A stretch of DNA of 64,000 nt from Bradyrhizobium sp. NAS80.1 (GCF_001908205.1 NZ_LGHL01000005.1:20939-84938); one strand, 5' to 3'. Positions 53,706 through 63,519 are shown, counted from the stretch's first letter. Made by a program: numbers and translations. Notes: a model not told the origin generated them from the sequence alone.

Positions 53706-54012
53706 GTGAAGGATCGCAGCAATCTGTTTGCGATCGCCGCACTCTTCGCCGGCCCTACAGGAGCCTACTATTGGCTTGCGTCAAGCAAAGTCCCGATTGA
53801 ACGGTGGGGTGAGGACGAACCCTTGCCACCCCCTCGCGGAACACAACGAGAGTTGCTGGACCGGACGAGCACCGTGACTACGCTATGGGTGGGTGGCATG
53901 TTCGACGCGGCTCAAAAAAACGGCTCGTCTTAACAAGATAGCAGCACGCTGGACAGCGGTTGCCGGCGCCCTAGGTGCGGCATTGAGCATCTTTGGCTCG
54001 CTTGCATGCTAG
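53706..54012 (+). pseudogene. Small membrane protein gene split by an A7 tract
   Basis: From a GTG at 53706 (GAGAGGA upstream) the frame encodes 75 residues: an N-terminal helix (LFAIAALFAGPTGAYYWLAS), a linker, and a stop soon after FDAAQK. Removing one A from the A7 run (53914-53920) instead gives TARLNKIAARWTAVAGALGA then ALSIFGSLAC with a stop at 54010-54012. This second hydrophobic segment fits my memory of full-length Rhizobiales relatives, so the gene looks frameshifted. Function unknown. Confidence 0.6.
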
Positions 54013-54193
54013 TTTGACTTGAGTGCGGGTGAGCGCGAGCCCGCCTTGCTCGCGAAGTCGGGCATCAATGCGCCCGCCGAGATCGAGGACGCAGCCGAAC
54101 GACTGGCAGGCTGGTCCACCTACAAAGGCGTAACATGGGAACCGCGTTCGATGCGCACCGCGGAACGCGTGACCTTCATCCGTGTCGTCGTCA

Positions 54194-55156
54194 CTACGCG
54201 GGGGCGATGGGCGCTTTGCGGCGACGTGCGTCAGCATGGAGAGCGGCCACTGCGGCTGACGCCATCCGCGACCGCGCGGAGTCTGCGCGGGACGTCAGCA
54301 CAACCGGCACCCGGGCCCCGAGCACGATGCCGGCAGCGTCGGCCTTGGCGAAATACGCGAGGTTCTTGGCCAGCATGTTACCGGACTCAAGGTCGGGCAC
54401 GATCAGTATTTGCGCTCGGCCGGCAACCTCCGACTTGATGCCCTTGATCCGCGCCGCCTCCATGTCGATCGCGTTGTCGAAGGCGAGCGGGCCGTCGAGC
54501 AACGCGCCGGTGATTTGCTTGCGGTCCGCCATCTTGCAAAGCGCGGCAGCTTCGATGGTGGAAGGGATCTTCGACGTGACTGTCTCCACCGCTGAGAGGA
54601 TAGCAACCCTGGGCGTCGTTCCAAACCCTGTTTCGTTGTAGAGATCGACCGCGTTCTGGATGATGTCGCGCTTGCTGTCGAGATCGGGGAAGATGTTGAT
54701 CGCTGCATCGGTCACGAACACCGTGTCAGTGTAGGCAGGCACATCCATGACAAAGACGTGGCTGATGCGCCGGTCGGTCCGCAAGCCGCCGACCTTGGCA
54801 GTCACGGCACGCATGATCTCGTCCGTATGCAGGCTGCCCTTCATGAGAACCTCACCTCGACCCTCATGTATCAATTCCACCCCCCTGGCGGCGGCCGCAG
54901 CCTCCGTCGGCGCCGTGTCGACAATCTCAAACCCCGAGATGTTAAGATCATGTCGCGCCGCAACATCCCTGATCCTGGCCGCCGGTCCCACGAGGGTCGC
55001 CTTGACTATCCCGGCTTCGGCTGACTCGATCGCTCCCCGTAACGAGCTCTCGTCGCAGGGATGCACGACGATTGTCGACACCGTGCCAACGCTCTTGGCA
55101 CTGGCAATCAGGCGATCGTATTTCGCCCCCGGCGTCGCGGCTGGCATAACACTCAT
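54194..55156 (-). CDS. pta: Phosphate acetyltransferase (short form)
   Basis: A 320-residue phosphate acetyl/butyryltransferase-family enzyme, which converts acetyl-CoA and phosphate to acetyl phosphate. Motifs include GEVLMKGSLHTDEIMRAV, FPDLDSKRDIIQNAVDLY, LDGPLAFDNAID and IVPDLESGNMLAKNLAYF. It lacks the N-terminal domains of the 700-residue E. coli Pta. The ATG at 55156 has GGAG upstream. It is divergent from pflB across an FNR-type box, which makes an acetyl-CoA-consuming anaerobic role likely. No acetate kinase gene is in the window. Confidence 0.87.
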   Translation of the reverse strand: MSVMPAATPGAKYDRLIASAKSVGTVSTIVVHPCDESSLRGAIESAEAGIVKATLVGPAARIRDVAARHDLNISGFEIVDTAPTEAAAAARGVELIHEGRGEVLMKGSLHTDEIMRAVTAKVGGLRTDRRISHVFVMDVPAYTDTVFVTDAAINIFPDLDSKRDIIQNAVDLYNETGFGTTPRVAILSAVETVTSKIPSTIEAAALCKMADRKQITGALLDGPLAFDNAIDMEAARIKGIKSEVAGRAQILIVPDLESGNMLAKNLAYFAKADAAGIVLGARVPVVLTSRADSARSRMASAAVAALHADARRRKAPIAPA

Positions 55157-55271
55157 TGGCTCGCTCCGATGCTGGGCCGAGGAAGCTCGACGTTCGGGTC
55201 GATCGAAATTGATGTCGCTTCCGCAGCTCGACCATCGACATAGGAGAACACGAGTTTCGGCCCGGCAAGGC

Positions 55272-55285
55272 TTGACATAGATCAA
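55272..55285. promoter_or_regulatory. FNR/FixK box between pta and pflB
   Basis: TTGACATAGATCAA fits TTGA-N6-TCAA (also TTGAC-N4-ATCAA). It is centred about 120 bases before the pflB start and a similar distance before the divergent pta start, so one bound activator could serve both directions under low oxygen. Confidence 0.8.
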
Positions 55286-55398
55286 GCGCTGCGCCGGCTC
55301 GCTGTCAGTACATCGGTGAACAGCCTGGCGATCTGCCGATGACCATTGCCCATCGGATGAAACGTCAGGCCGACACAATCGTCTGGGGAGATTTCGTC

Positions 55399-57666
55399 AT
55401 GAAGGGCAGCGCAGCGCTCAAGCAGGATGCAGAGACGAACGGCTGGAGGAGCTTCCAGGCTGGCGACTGGTCCACCACGATCAATGTGCGCGACTTCATT
55501 GTGCGCAACGTTGCATCTTATTCCGGAGACGAGAAATTCCTGGCACCCGCCTCGCAGCGCACCAAGGCGGTCTGGGCCAAGCTGCAGCCCTACTTCGCCG
55601 AAGAACGAAAGAAGGGCGTCCTCGCGGTTGACGCCCAAAACCCGTCAACACTGCTCGCCCATCAGGCGGGCTATATCGATCGAGACAACGAGATCATTGT
55701 CGGCCTGCAGACCGACCAGCCGTTCAAGCGCGCGATCTTCCCATTCGGCGGCCTGCGGATGGTTGAAACAGGCCTCAAGGCCGCGGGGTTCGCACCCGAT
55801 GAGAGGGTGCACGAGGCATTCACCAAGTACCGCAAGTCGCACAATGACGGCGTGTTCGACGCCTACACGCCTGAAATCATGAACTGCCGACGGTCCGGCA
55901 TCATAACCGGCCTCCCCGACGCCTATGGCCGCGGCCGCATCATCGGCGACTATCGCCGCGTTGCACTTTACGGTACCGACCGGCTGCTCGAGGTCAAGCG
56001 CCAGGAGCGCGCCCAGATCGACGACATGTGGCCCACAGATGAAGTCATCCGCCAGCGCGAGGAACTCGCGGAGCAGATGCGTGCGCTGGCAGACCTGGCA
56101 TCGATGGCCAAGCTCTACGGCTGCGACATCACGCAGGCTGCCACGAATGCGCGAGAAGCCTTCCAGTGGACCTACTTTGCCTATCTCGGCGCGATCAAGG
56201 AAGCCAACGGTGCGGCCATGTCCATCGGCCGCATCTCCAGCTTCCTCGACATCTATATCGAGCGCGACCTGAAGGAAGGCACACTGGACGAGGCAGGAGC
56301 GCAGGAGCTATGGGACCAGCTTGTTCAGAAGCTGCGCGTCGTGCGCTTCCTCCGCACTCCTGACTACGACGCACTGTTCAGCGGCGATCCCTACTGGGCG
56401 ACCGAATGCGTCGGCGGCATGGATCTCGACGGGCGGGCGCTGGTCACCAAGAGCAGCTACCGCATGCTCCATACCCTCTACAATCTCGGGCCGGCGCCCG
56501 AGCCGAACATCACGGTGCTGTGGTCGACCCACATGCCGGCGCCCTTCAAGCGCTTCTGCGTCAAGGTCAGCAAGGACACCTCCTCGCTGCAATACGAGAA
56601 TGACGATCTGATGCGCCCGTACTGGGGTGACGACTACGCGATCGCCTGCTGCGTTTCGGCCATGCGGCTCGGCAAGCAGATGCAGTTCTTTGGAGCCCGG
56701 GTGAATTTCGCCAAGGCTTTGCTCTACGCCATCAATGGCGGCCGTGACGAGGTTTCGGGCGACCAGGTCGCGCCCAAGACCATACCGGTCACGGGCGATT
56801 TCCTCGACTACGACGACGTCATGGCGAAGTTCGATATGACCATGGAGTGGCTCGCAAAGACCTACGTGCATGCCATGAACTGCATCCACTACATGCACGA
56901 CAAGTACTTCTACGAGCGGCTGGAGATGGCGCTCCATGATCGCGACATCCTGCGCACGATGGCGTTCGGCATCGCCGGTCTATCGGTCGTCGCCGACAGC
57001 CTCAGCGCCATCAAGTACGGAAAGATCCGCGCGATCCGCGACGCCACTGGCCTCGTGACCGACTACCAGAATGAAGGCAACGCCTCGACGCCCCAGTTCG
57101 GCAACAATGACGACCGGGTCGATCAGATCGCAGCTGCGCTCGTAACGAGCTTCATGGAAAAGATCCGCAAGCACCCGACCTACCGGAACGCGACGCATAC
57201 GCAAAGCGTGCTCACGATTACCTCGAACGTCGTCTACGGCAAGGCAACCGGCAACACGCCGGATGGCCGCCGCAAGGGCGAGCCGTTCGGGCCTGGGGCC
57301 AATCCAATGCACGGCCGCGACAGCCATGGCTGGCTCGCGTCATGCCTGTCGGTCGCGAAGCTGCCTTACAAGGACTCGCTCGACGGCATCAGCTACACGG
57401 TGTCGGTGGCTCCGCAGAAGGCTCATCTCTCCGAGACCCAGTTGATCGACGAGGCCACCAAAGCTTTCGACCTCTATTTTCGACGCGGCGGCTTCCACAT
57501 GAACCTGAACGTGATCGACAAGGAGACGCTGGAAGACGCGGTCAAGAACCCGGACAAATATCCGCAGCTCACGATCCGCGTATCCGGCTATGCCGTCAAT
57601 TTCGTTCGCCTGACACCGGAGCAACAGAGGGATGTGATCAGCCGAACCTTCCACGGCCAGATCTGA
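55399..57666 (+). CDS. pflB: Formate C-acetyltransferase (pyruvate formate-lyase)
   Basis: A 755-residue glycyl radical enzyme, matching the length of E. coli PflB. It converts pyruvate and CoA to formate and acetyl-CoA. The adjacent catalytic Cys pair is in [20 protein letters not shown], and the radical Gly lies near the C-terminus in [34 protein letters not shown] is also diagnostic. The Cys-Cys pair separates it from diol dehydratase-type relatives. GGGGAG supports the ATG at 55399. The radical is oxygen sensitive, which agrees with the FNR-type box upstream. pflA follows 13 bases later. Confidence 0.93.
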   Translation: MKGSAALKQDAETNGWRSFQAGDWSTTINVRDFIVRNVASYSGDEKFLAPASQRTKAVWAKLQPYFAEERKKGVLAVDAQNPSTLLAHQAGYIDRDNEIIVGLQTDQPFKRAIFPFGGLRMVETGLKAAGFAPDERVHEAFTKYRKSHNDGVFDAYTPEIMNCRRSGIITGLPDAYGRGRIIGDYRRVALYGTDRLLEVKRQERAQIDDMWPTDEVIRQREELAEQMRALADLASMAKLYGCDITQAATNAREAFQWTYFAYLGAIKEANGAAMSIGRISSFLDIYIERDLKEGTLDEAGAQELWDQLVQKLRVVRFLRTPDYDALFSGDPYWATECVGGMDLDGRALVTKSSYRMLHTLYNLGPAPEPNITVLWSTHMPAPFKRFCVKVSKDTSSLQYENDDLMRPYWGDDYAIACCVSAMRLGKQMQFFGARVNFAKALLYAINGGRDEVSGDQVAPKTIPVTGDFLDYDDVMAKFDMTMEWLAKTYVHAMNCIHYMHDKYFYERLEMALHDRDILRTMAFGIAGLSVVADSLSAIKYGKIRAIRDATGLVTDYQNEGNASTPQFGNNDDRVDQIAAALVTSFMEKIRKHPTYRNATHTQSVLTITSNVVYGKATGNTPDGRRKGEPFGPGANPMHGRDSHGWLASCLSVAKLPYKDSLDGISYTVSVAPQKAHLSETQLIDEATKAFDLYFRRGGFHMNLNVIDKETLEDAVKNPDKYPQLTIRVSGYAVNFVRLTPEQQRDVISRTFHGQI

Positions 57667-57679
57667 GCCGGGGTCTTCG

Positions 57680-58507
57680 ATGTCAAACCCGCAGGCACTG
57701 CAATCGGGAAGCCGTCACGACCTCCGTACCGATGCTTCGCCGGACGCTCCTGAAGAGGACAAGTTCAGGGATGAGGAAGGCGCGTTCGGGTACTGCCATT
57801 CCTACGAAACGGCGTCACGTTACGACGGTCCCGGCCTGCGCGTCGTGCTGTTCGTTTCGGGCTGCCTGCTCCGCTGCACTTACTGCCACAATCCGGACAC
57901 GTGGCACCTGAAGGACGGAACATATGTCTCGGCCGAACAGGTGCTGCGTCGCCTTGGCGACTTCGCCCCGTCGCTGCGCGACCTCGGAGGCGGGTTGACC
58001 ATATCGGGCGGCGAACCAATGGTTCAGCTCGCCTTTGTCAGGCGCATCTTCGCGGGCGCCAAGGCGATGGGCCTCCATACCGCAATCGAGACTTCCGGCT
58101 TCCTCGGCGACCGCGCAAACGACGCCTTGCTGAAGGAGATCGACCTTGTGCTGCTCGACATCAAAAGCTCAAACCCCGACACCTATCGCAAGGTGACCGG
58201 CCGGGACATTGCGCCGACACTCCGCTTTGCCGAACGCCTGGCCTCAATCAACAAGCCCGTCTGGGTGCGCTTTACCCTCGTGCCCGGCTCCACCGACGAT
58301 CCGGCCAATGTCGAGGGGATCGCCAAATTCGTGGCGCCCATGAAGAACGTCGAATGGGTCGAGGTGCAGCCCTTCCATCAAATGGGCGAGTTCAAGTGGA
58401 AGGCGATGGGCCTCGACTACAAGCACTATGACACGCCGCCTCCCTCGCGCGAACTGGTGGACAGGGTCATCGGTCAGTTTCGCGATGCGGGCTGTAACGC
58501 CCGCTGA
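57680..58507 (+). CDS. pflA: Pyruvate formate-lyase activating enzyme
   Basis: A 275-residue radical SAM enzyme that installs the glycyl radical in PflB. The 4Fe-4S motif CxxxCxxC is in VSGCLLRCTYCHNPDTW, and the SAM-binding GGE motif is in GGGLTISGGEPMVQLAFVRR. The N-terminal 30 residues are an extra polar extension compared with E. coli PflA. It is closely spaced with pflB and followed after 20 bases by the aspT-like gene. Confidence 0.93.
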   Translation: MSNPQALQSGSRHDLRTDASPDAPEEDKFRDEEGAFGYCHSYETASRYDGPGLRVVLFVSGCLLRCTYCHNPDTWHLKDGTYVSAEQVLRRLGDFAPSLRDLGGGLTISGGEPMVQLAFVRRIFAGAKAMGLHTAIETSGFLGDRANDALLKEIDLVLLDIKSSNPDTYRKVTGRDIAPTLRFAERLASINKPVWVRFTLVPGSTDDPANVEGIAKFVAPMKNVEWVEVQPFHQMGEFKWKAMGLDYKHYDTPPPSRELVDRVIGQFRDAGCNAR

Positions 58508-58527
58508 CCCCATTCCCGGAGAGACAC

Positions 58528-60132
58528 ATGTTGGACCTTGCCCGCGACATCATTGGAAGTCAGCCGATCCTGACGGCATTCCTCGCCATCGGCGTGGGCT
58601 ACCTCGTTGGCCAGATCAGCATAGGCGGCTTCTCGCTCGGCGTGGGTGCCGTTCTTTTCGTGGGCCTGGCCATCGGAGCTTTCGCGCCGAAAGCCCAGAT
58701 TATCGGGCCGATCGGGCTGACCGGGCTGATCATGTTCCTCTATGGCATAGGCATCCTCTACGGCCGGCAGTTCTTCGAGGGAATTCTCGGCTCTGGCCGG
58801 AAGTACAACCTTCTCGCGCTCGTCGCCTGCCTCGCGGGCCTTGGCATGGCATTGGGACTCGGACACGCCTTCGGCATCAAGGTCGGGCACACACTTGGTC
58901 TCTACGCGGGATCGATGACAAGCACCGCAGCACTCCAGGCCGCGCTTGACGTCACCAAGCTCAAGGACCCCTCCATCGGATATTCGATCGCCTACCCGTT
59001 CGGCGTCATTGGCCCGATCCTCTGCATCTACTTCATGACGCGCATGGTACAGCCGAAATTTCCGGCCAAAGCCCAACGCTTTCACATGGGCGAAATCTCC
59101 ATCGGGGCCGCCTTTGCCGGCCGTACCCTTGACGAACTGAGCAAGGAAGTCCTAAGCGACGTCAAGGTAACGATGGTACGCAAGGCCGGACAGAATATCG
59201 TTCCGGCAGGCGATATCGTTCTCTCCGCCGGCGATGCGGTCCTCGTTGTTGCCGAGAGTCAGGAAGCCATCAGGAACGCGGCCGCAAAGCTGGGAAAGCT
59301 CGAACCCGGCCGGCTAGCCAGCGATCGAGCCGATCTGGACTACATCCGCGTCTTTGTTGGCAAGGCCAGCGTGGTGGGCATACCCCTCGCCAGCCTCCCC
59401 ATGCCACCAGGCTTTCGGGCGCATCTCCTGCATGTCCGGCGTTATGATGCCGACCTTGTGCCGTCACCCGATCTGATGCTGGAATTTGGCGACCGTGTCG
59501 GCGTGTTGACGCCGCCGGATCGCAAGGAGGAAATCCGCAATCACTTCGGCGACACGGTGAAGGCGACTGCCGAGTTCAGCTACGTCTCCCTCGGGCTCGG
59601 CATGGTGATCGGCGTTCTTCTCGGCCTGATCCCAATTCCCATCCCGGGCATAGGCGTTGTCACCCTCGGCATCGGCGGCGGACCGCTGATCGTCGCTCTC
59701 ATCCTCGGCAAGCTCCGTCGCACCGGCCCGATGCTCTGGACCATGCCGCTGCCGGCCAACATCGTCCTGCGAAACTTCGGGCTCGCCATGTTTCTGGCCA
59801 CTGTGGGCGTAAATGCCGGGCAGCCCTTCGTCCGCACGGTCGCGGAGTCCGGCTTCACCATGCTCTTCATAGGTGTCGCCGTCCTGCTAACCACCGTCGC
59901 AATCGTCCTGCTGGTCGGCCATTTCCTGATGCGGATCCCATACGACGATCTGGTCGGAGTGGCCTCGGGCGCGACGGGAAATCCCGCCATTCTCGTCTAC
60001 TCGACCAAGATGGCACCGACCGAGCGCCCTGACATCGGTTACGCCATGATCTTCCCGTCGATGACGCTAGTGAAAGTGATCGCGGTGCAGATCGTCGGCC
60101 TTTTAACACTAGGTAGCGCGGCGGGTGGGTGA
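58528..60132 (+). CDS. AspT/YidE-type membrane exchanger with two TrkA_C domains
   Basis: A 534-residue carrier of the aspartate:alanine exchanger family. It has two duplicated membrane halves of about five helices (residues 10-170 and 350-530) with AspT-type motifs such as YAGSMTSTAALQAALDVT and GVASGATGNPAILVYSTKMA, enclosing two cytoplasmic RCK_C/TrkA_C domains (about 185-270 and 275-345). Relatives exchange aspartate for alanine or dicarboxylates such as succinate. Within this formate operon a fermentation-product exchanger is the best guess. Confidence 0.85.
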   Translation: MLDLARDIIGSQPILTAFLAIGVGYLVGQISIGGFSLGVGAVLFVGLAIGAFAPKAQIIGPIGLTGLIMFLYGIGILYGRQFFEGILGSGRKYNLLALVACLAGLGMALGLGHAFGIKVGHTLGLYAGSMTSTAALQAALDVTKLKDPSIGYSIAYPFGVIGPILCIYFMTRMVQPKFPAKAQRFHMGEISIGAAFAGRTLDELSKEVLSDVKVTMVRKAGQNIVPAGDIVLSAGDAVLVVAESQEAIRNAAAKLGKLEPGRLASDRADLDYIRVFVGKASVVGIPLASLPMPPGFRAHLLHVRRYDADLVPSPDLMLEFGDRVGVLTPPDRKEEIRNHFGDTVKATAEFSYVSLGLGMVIGVLLGLIPIPIPGIGVVTLGIGGGPLIVALILGKLRRTGPMLWTMPLPANIVLRNFGLAMFLATVGVNAGQPFVRTVAESGFTMLFIGVAVLLTTVAIVLLVGHFLMRIPYDDLVGVASGATGNPAILVYSTKMAPTERPDIGYAMIFPSMTLVKVIAVQIVGLLTLGSAAGG

Positions 60133-60158
60133 CGGCTGGCCCGAGCAGGACAACCAGG

Positions 60159-61013
60159 ATGGCTGAACCGTCGCCAGCGCCACAGATGCCGATCTTCAAT
60201 CTGCAGGCCTACAGCCCTGCCGAGATCAAGGAAGCCATCGAAAAGGTCGGGGTGAAGAAAGCCAACCTGCCGTTTCTGACGTCCTTCATGCTGGCGATCG
60301 TGGCCGGCGGCGGCGTCGGCTTCGGCGCGCTCTACTATACGATCGTTGCCAGCGATCCCACGTTCAGCTTCGCCACCGTACGCGTCGTCGGCGGACTTGT
60401 GTTCACACTCGGCCTGGCCCTCGTCCTCGTCGGAGGCGCGGAGTTGTTCACGGGCAACAATCTGATTGTGATGGCCTGGGCTAGCGGCAAGGTTTCCACT
60501 TGCACCATGTTGCGCAATTGGAGCATCGTCTGGCTCGGCAATTTCGCCGGCGCGCTCGGGCTTATTGTCCTGGTCTTCTTCTCGCATCATCTGGACATGA
60601 ATGACGGCCGCATCGGCTTATCCGTCCTGAACACAGCAGTTGGAAAAATTCGACCTGATATGGTGACGCTGTTCTTCAAGGGCATTCTTTGCAACGTGCT
60701 CGTCTGCGCGGCCGTCTGGCTTGCCTATGCGGGCCGATCGGTCACCGACAAGATGGTGGCCGTCATCCTGCCGGTCTCCGCGTTCATTGCCGCCGGCTTC
60801 GAGCATTGCGTCGCCAATATGTACTTCCTGCCCATGGCGTGGCTGCTGATCCAAACCGGCCACGCGCCCGCGGATTTCGATGCTTCGCTCATTACCGTGT
60901 CAGGCATCGGCCACAATCTCGTCCCGGTGACGCTGGGCAACGTCGTCGGCGGCGCTGGTTTTGTTGGCACCGCCTACTGGGCAATCTATCGGGTGACGTT
61001 CGGCGAGCGCTGA
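60159..61013 (+). CDS. focA: Formate/nitrite transporter FocA
   Basis: A 284-residue channel of the FNT family with six helices. Family signatures are seen as GGAELFTGNNLIVMAW, FKGILCNVLVCAAVWLA and GFEHCVANMYFLPMAWL, the last with the conserved central His. It exports or takes up formate. The ATG at 60159 has GAGCAGGA eight bases upstream; a GTG at 60129 overlapping the aspT-like stop is an alternative. Its place after pflBA supports formate over nitrite. Confidence 0.92.
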   Translation: MAEPSPAPQMPIFNLQAYSPAEIKEAIEKVGVKKANLPFLTSFMLAIVAGGGVGFGALYYTIVASDPTFSFATVRVVGGLVFTLGLALVLVGGAELFTGNNLIVMAWASGKVSTCTMLRNWSIVWLGNFAGALGLIVLVFFSHHLDMNDGRIGLSVLNTAVGKIRPDMVTLFFKGILCNVLVCAAVWLAYAGRSVTDKMVAVILPVSAFIAAGFEHCVANMYFLPMAWLLIQTGHAPADFDASLITVSGIGHNLVPVTLGNVVGGAGFVGTAYWAIYRVTFGER

Positions 61014-61324
61014 CTTCTCGCCGACCATCGGCTGATACATGAAAATCCGCGTTCACTTGGGCACGAGAGCCTTCATCGTCACGTCGTTCGCGCTTGTAGC
61101 AACAGGTTGTTTGCCTGATGACCACTGTCTAACCATGTGTGAGGTCAGCTACGGGTCCTGGCTGTGAAAACGCCTAGGCGCATGATAGCGATAGAAAAAG
61201 CTATTCATCCACGGCCCTCTTAGCCCTCAAACTCGCAAGCGCGCTCAACTTAAAGCACGAAATGAATGTGATCCTCGCTGTGTTTCGATCTTTGGTGTTT
61301 CTGCCAAGGTAAGGCCGACTTCGC
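61014..61324. other. Gene-free stretch at the edge of a mobile-like region
   Basis: About 310 bases between focA and the convergent AlpA-type gene. I see no gene, tRNA or clear hairpin. Visible words such as GAAAACGCCTAGGCGCATGA contain a small palindrome (GCCTAGGC at 61174-61181) but nothing diagnostic. Confidence 0.4.
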
Positions 61325-61612
61325 TCAATTGTCGGAGGTGTCCGCTTTTCCTCCAAGAGCAGAAACCGTACGTCCGCGCCGCCCCTTGCCGCGAGCGCGA
61401 TGCGGATCGAATTCGTCGACCGCGTTCTGCCAAGCGGCAATCTCGTCCTCGTACCAGACCCGCCGGTTCGGTGAGATGTAGGTGCCTTTCGGGAAACGGC
61501 CGGATTTGGCCATCCGAAAGAGGGTGGTTCTCGATACCGGAACGATCGCCAAGACCTGCGCCTCGTTGAGCATCTTGCGAGGTCCGGTGCGATCGGGCGC
61601 GCCGCTCTCCAT
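61325..61612 (-). CDS. AlpA-family excisionase/regulator
   Basis: A 95-residue DNA-binding protein. The MerR-like helix-turn-helix is MLNEAQVLAIVPVSRTTLFR followed by MAKSGRFPKG and the wing SPNRRVWYEDEIAAWQ, as in AlpA of cryptic prophage CP4-57. Such proteins switch on integrase or island genes. AGAGAGGAG upstream supports the ATG at 61612. It follows another small DNA-binding-like gene after 15 bases. Confidence 0.87.
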   Translation of the reverse strand: MESGAPDRTGPRKMLNEAQVLAIVPVSRTTLFRMAKSGRFPKGTYISPNRRVWYEDEIAAWQNAVDEFDPHRARGKGRRGRTVSALGGKADTSDN

Positions 61613-61627
61613 GACGAACTCCTCTCT

Positions 61628-61864
61628 CTAGCGACGAGCCGCGCCCTTCGATCGCGCAGTTTTTTCCTGAGCTACGATCCACGCGAGCAACGTGCTGCGG
61701 CGGCCACAAATGATTTCACCCATCCTAAACAGCGGCAGTCCAGAACGTGATGCCAGATGATAGACGCGCCGCCGCTTGTCTGCGGAGCCAAACATAAAGC
61801 GCGCGATTTCGTCGGCGCCTTCCAGCAAATCGTCAGCGATACAATCGTTTTCACGGGCGCTCAT
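61628..61864 (-). CDS. Small DNA-binding-like protein of mobile regions
   Basis: A 78-residue basic protein: a helical start (DDLLEGADEIARFMFG), then RRRVYHLASRSGLPLFRMGE and ICGRRSTLLAWIVAQE. The pattern of helix, wing-like segment and R-R-S-T-L-L-AW resembles excisionase/AlpA-like proteins on Rhizobiales islands. TAGGAG upstream supports the start. It is tightly spaced between the AlpA-type gene and the upstream unknown gene. Confidence 0.68.
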   Translation of the reverse strand: MSARENDCIADDLLEGADEIARFMFGSADKRRRVYHLASRSGLPLFRMGEIICGRRSTLLAWIVAQEKTARSKGAARR

Positions 61865-61873
61865 GCTTCACTC

Positions 61874-62461
61874 CTACGTGCGAAGGACGTTGGCGACAGC
61901 AAGGATTGTCCGCTGGGTGATGGTCGTTCTCTCCCTGCGGTCGCCAGTGGTCTTGGTTGTTGGTAGTCGTCGATCTGTGAATTCGAAGCGGTCACCTTGG
62001 CGGTCGATTGAAACCCAGATGTGTACGCGGACCGAAGGAACGGGCTTCTCGAATTCGATCTCGAACCCATACTCCATCTTGGTGTAGGTCGATTTACCGA
62101 AACGATGGTCGGGCGTTCCAAAAAGGGCGACCATCTTGGTCAAATGATCAGCCAGGCATTCCCGCTTCGCTGCCGAAATCAATTCTTCCAATTCGTTGCC
62201 GAATTGGCTCGATCTGCGTTTCGCTTGAAGCGTTCGATATTTTTTGACGGCGGCAGGCGCAGTGCGCGCGGTATCCGCAGTATTGGCGGCAATCAGCAAG
62301 TTCGCCGCGTCTGTCTCAGACATTTGCGCGGCGGAGGTTCCTCGCCCGGAAGTCTGGATGAGTCCGTCCTCTCGAACGGCGCGTGCAATCGCGGTGACGC
62401 GCTCAGCATCGACCCCTTCAACGGCGGCTATCGCCGCAACCAATTCGCTGAGTGTCGCCAT
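61874..62461 (-). CDS. Unknown 195-residue protein of a mobile-like region
   Basis: A soluble protein starting MATLSELVAAIAAVEGVDAE, whose first 75 residues look like a small helical DNA-binding or adaptor domain, followed by a C-terminal half with KSTYTKMEYGFEIEFEKPVP. GGGAG upstream supports the ATG at 62461. Ten bases separate it from the next gene, so three genes probably form one operon. I recognise no family. Confidence 0.68.
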   Translation of the reverse strand: MATLSELVAAIAAVEGVDAERVTAIARAVREDGLIQTSGRGTSAAQMSETDAANLLIAANTADTARTAPAAVKKYRTLQAKRRSSQFGNELEELISAAKRECLADHLTKMVALFGTPDHRFGKSTYTKMEYGFEIEFEKPVPSVRVHIWVSIDRQGDRFEFTDRRLPTTKTTGDRRERTTITQRTILAVANVLRT

Positions 62462-62644
62462 GACATGCTCCCATTGGTAATCGTTGCAAATGGGGGTGCC
62501 GCATGTCAAGCTACCATCTGTAAAAACCGCAGATGGTGTCTTGATGGCATCCCCTCGCACGACCCGCAAAAACAAGGCCCGCGCGCCGGACCGCCCCGGT
62601 GCGCGGGCAAATGCTCATTAGCCAACCACCGATGGAGATCGAAA

Positions 62645-62920
62645 ATGGCTGACGCTCGTCATATGCACCTGATCGAGGAAACTGGCAACCAGGAACGCTC
62701 CGAAGCACTTGCTCCGGGTCCGGTCCCGACCTTGCTTCTCCTCAACATCTTCGTCGCGCTCTACCCGCTTCGTGAGCAGGGAGCGGTCAGATGGCTGGTC
62801 GAGAACTTCCGCAGCGAGCACTGGCCGAGCGAATTTGGAGCAGTCTCGGGAGATGACTGGCGGGCTAGCGCAGAGGCGATGCGCGCCCTGGCGGACGAAT
62901 GGACCCACGCGAGCCTCTAG
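62645..62920 (+). CDS. Small acidic protein of unknown function
   Basis: A 91-residue protein, MADARHMHLIEETGNQERSE onward, with a Trp-rich C-terminal half (AVRWLVENFRSEHWPSEFG). GGAGA eight bases upstream supports the ATG at 62645. It is divergent from the AlpA-type operon. No family recognised. Confidence 0.62.
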   Translation: MADARHMHLIEETGNQERSEALAPGPVPTLLLLNIFVALYPLREQGAVRWLVENFRSEHWPSEFGAVSGDDWRASAEAMRALADEWTHASL

Positions 62921-63519
62921 CACACCGCGCGAGCGCGGTCGGCTGTTGACGTGAAGGTCCGCTCGGAGGCTCCCGCTTCACTGTCCAACAACCCGATCCG
63001 CGCTGCGCGAGAATAGCGGCGGGTCGAGATCGGCCATGACCCCGCCGCCGGTAGTGAAAGCGCCGGGATGAATGACCGCAGCGCCGCCGGGGCGCTCCAT
63101 CCCCGGAAACAAACAAAATCCGGGCAACGCTGTGCCAATTGCGACCCGGACCGTGGAGACCGAAGCCGATAGGCCGACGGTCGCCGGGGGGTAAGATCCC
63201 GGCTCGGTGATACGCAGCGCGGGAGTCCGGCATGGCTCCTTGCTTACAAAAGCGCTGGTCGCGCGCCGAAAAAAGCGCGACGGAGACGCCGCCCAAAAGG
63301 CGGTGCGCCGATGAGGCGAAGGGTAACTGAGTATCCGGTGGCACGAATGCCACCTCCCTCATGCCGGGACGTGGATGCAGGGGAAGAGGTTTGGTTTGGT
63401 CCTCTGGTCTCTGCCATATCCACGGGAGAAAGGGCGAAGCTATGCCGTTTTGTTAACAGGGGTGATGTCGCCACGCCTAATGACAGCGCTACGGCTGATC
63501 CACCACGGACCAGTTTCAT
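62921..63519. other. Gap without a supported gene
   Basis: Frames here (for example 63311-63523 on the plus strand and 63244-63519 on the minus strand) lack ribosome sites and protein-like composition. The sequence contains short GC palindromes and no tRNA. It may hold decayed mobile DNA. Confidence 0.35.
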
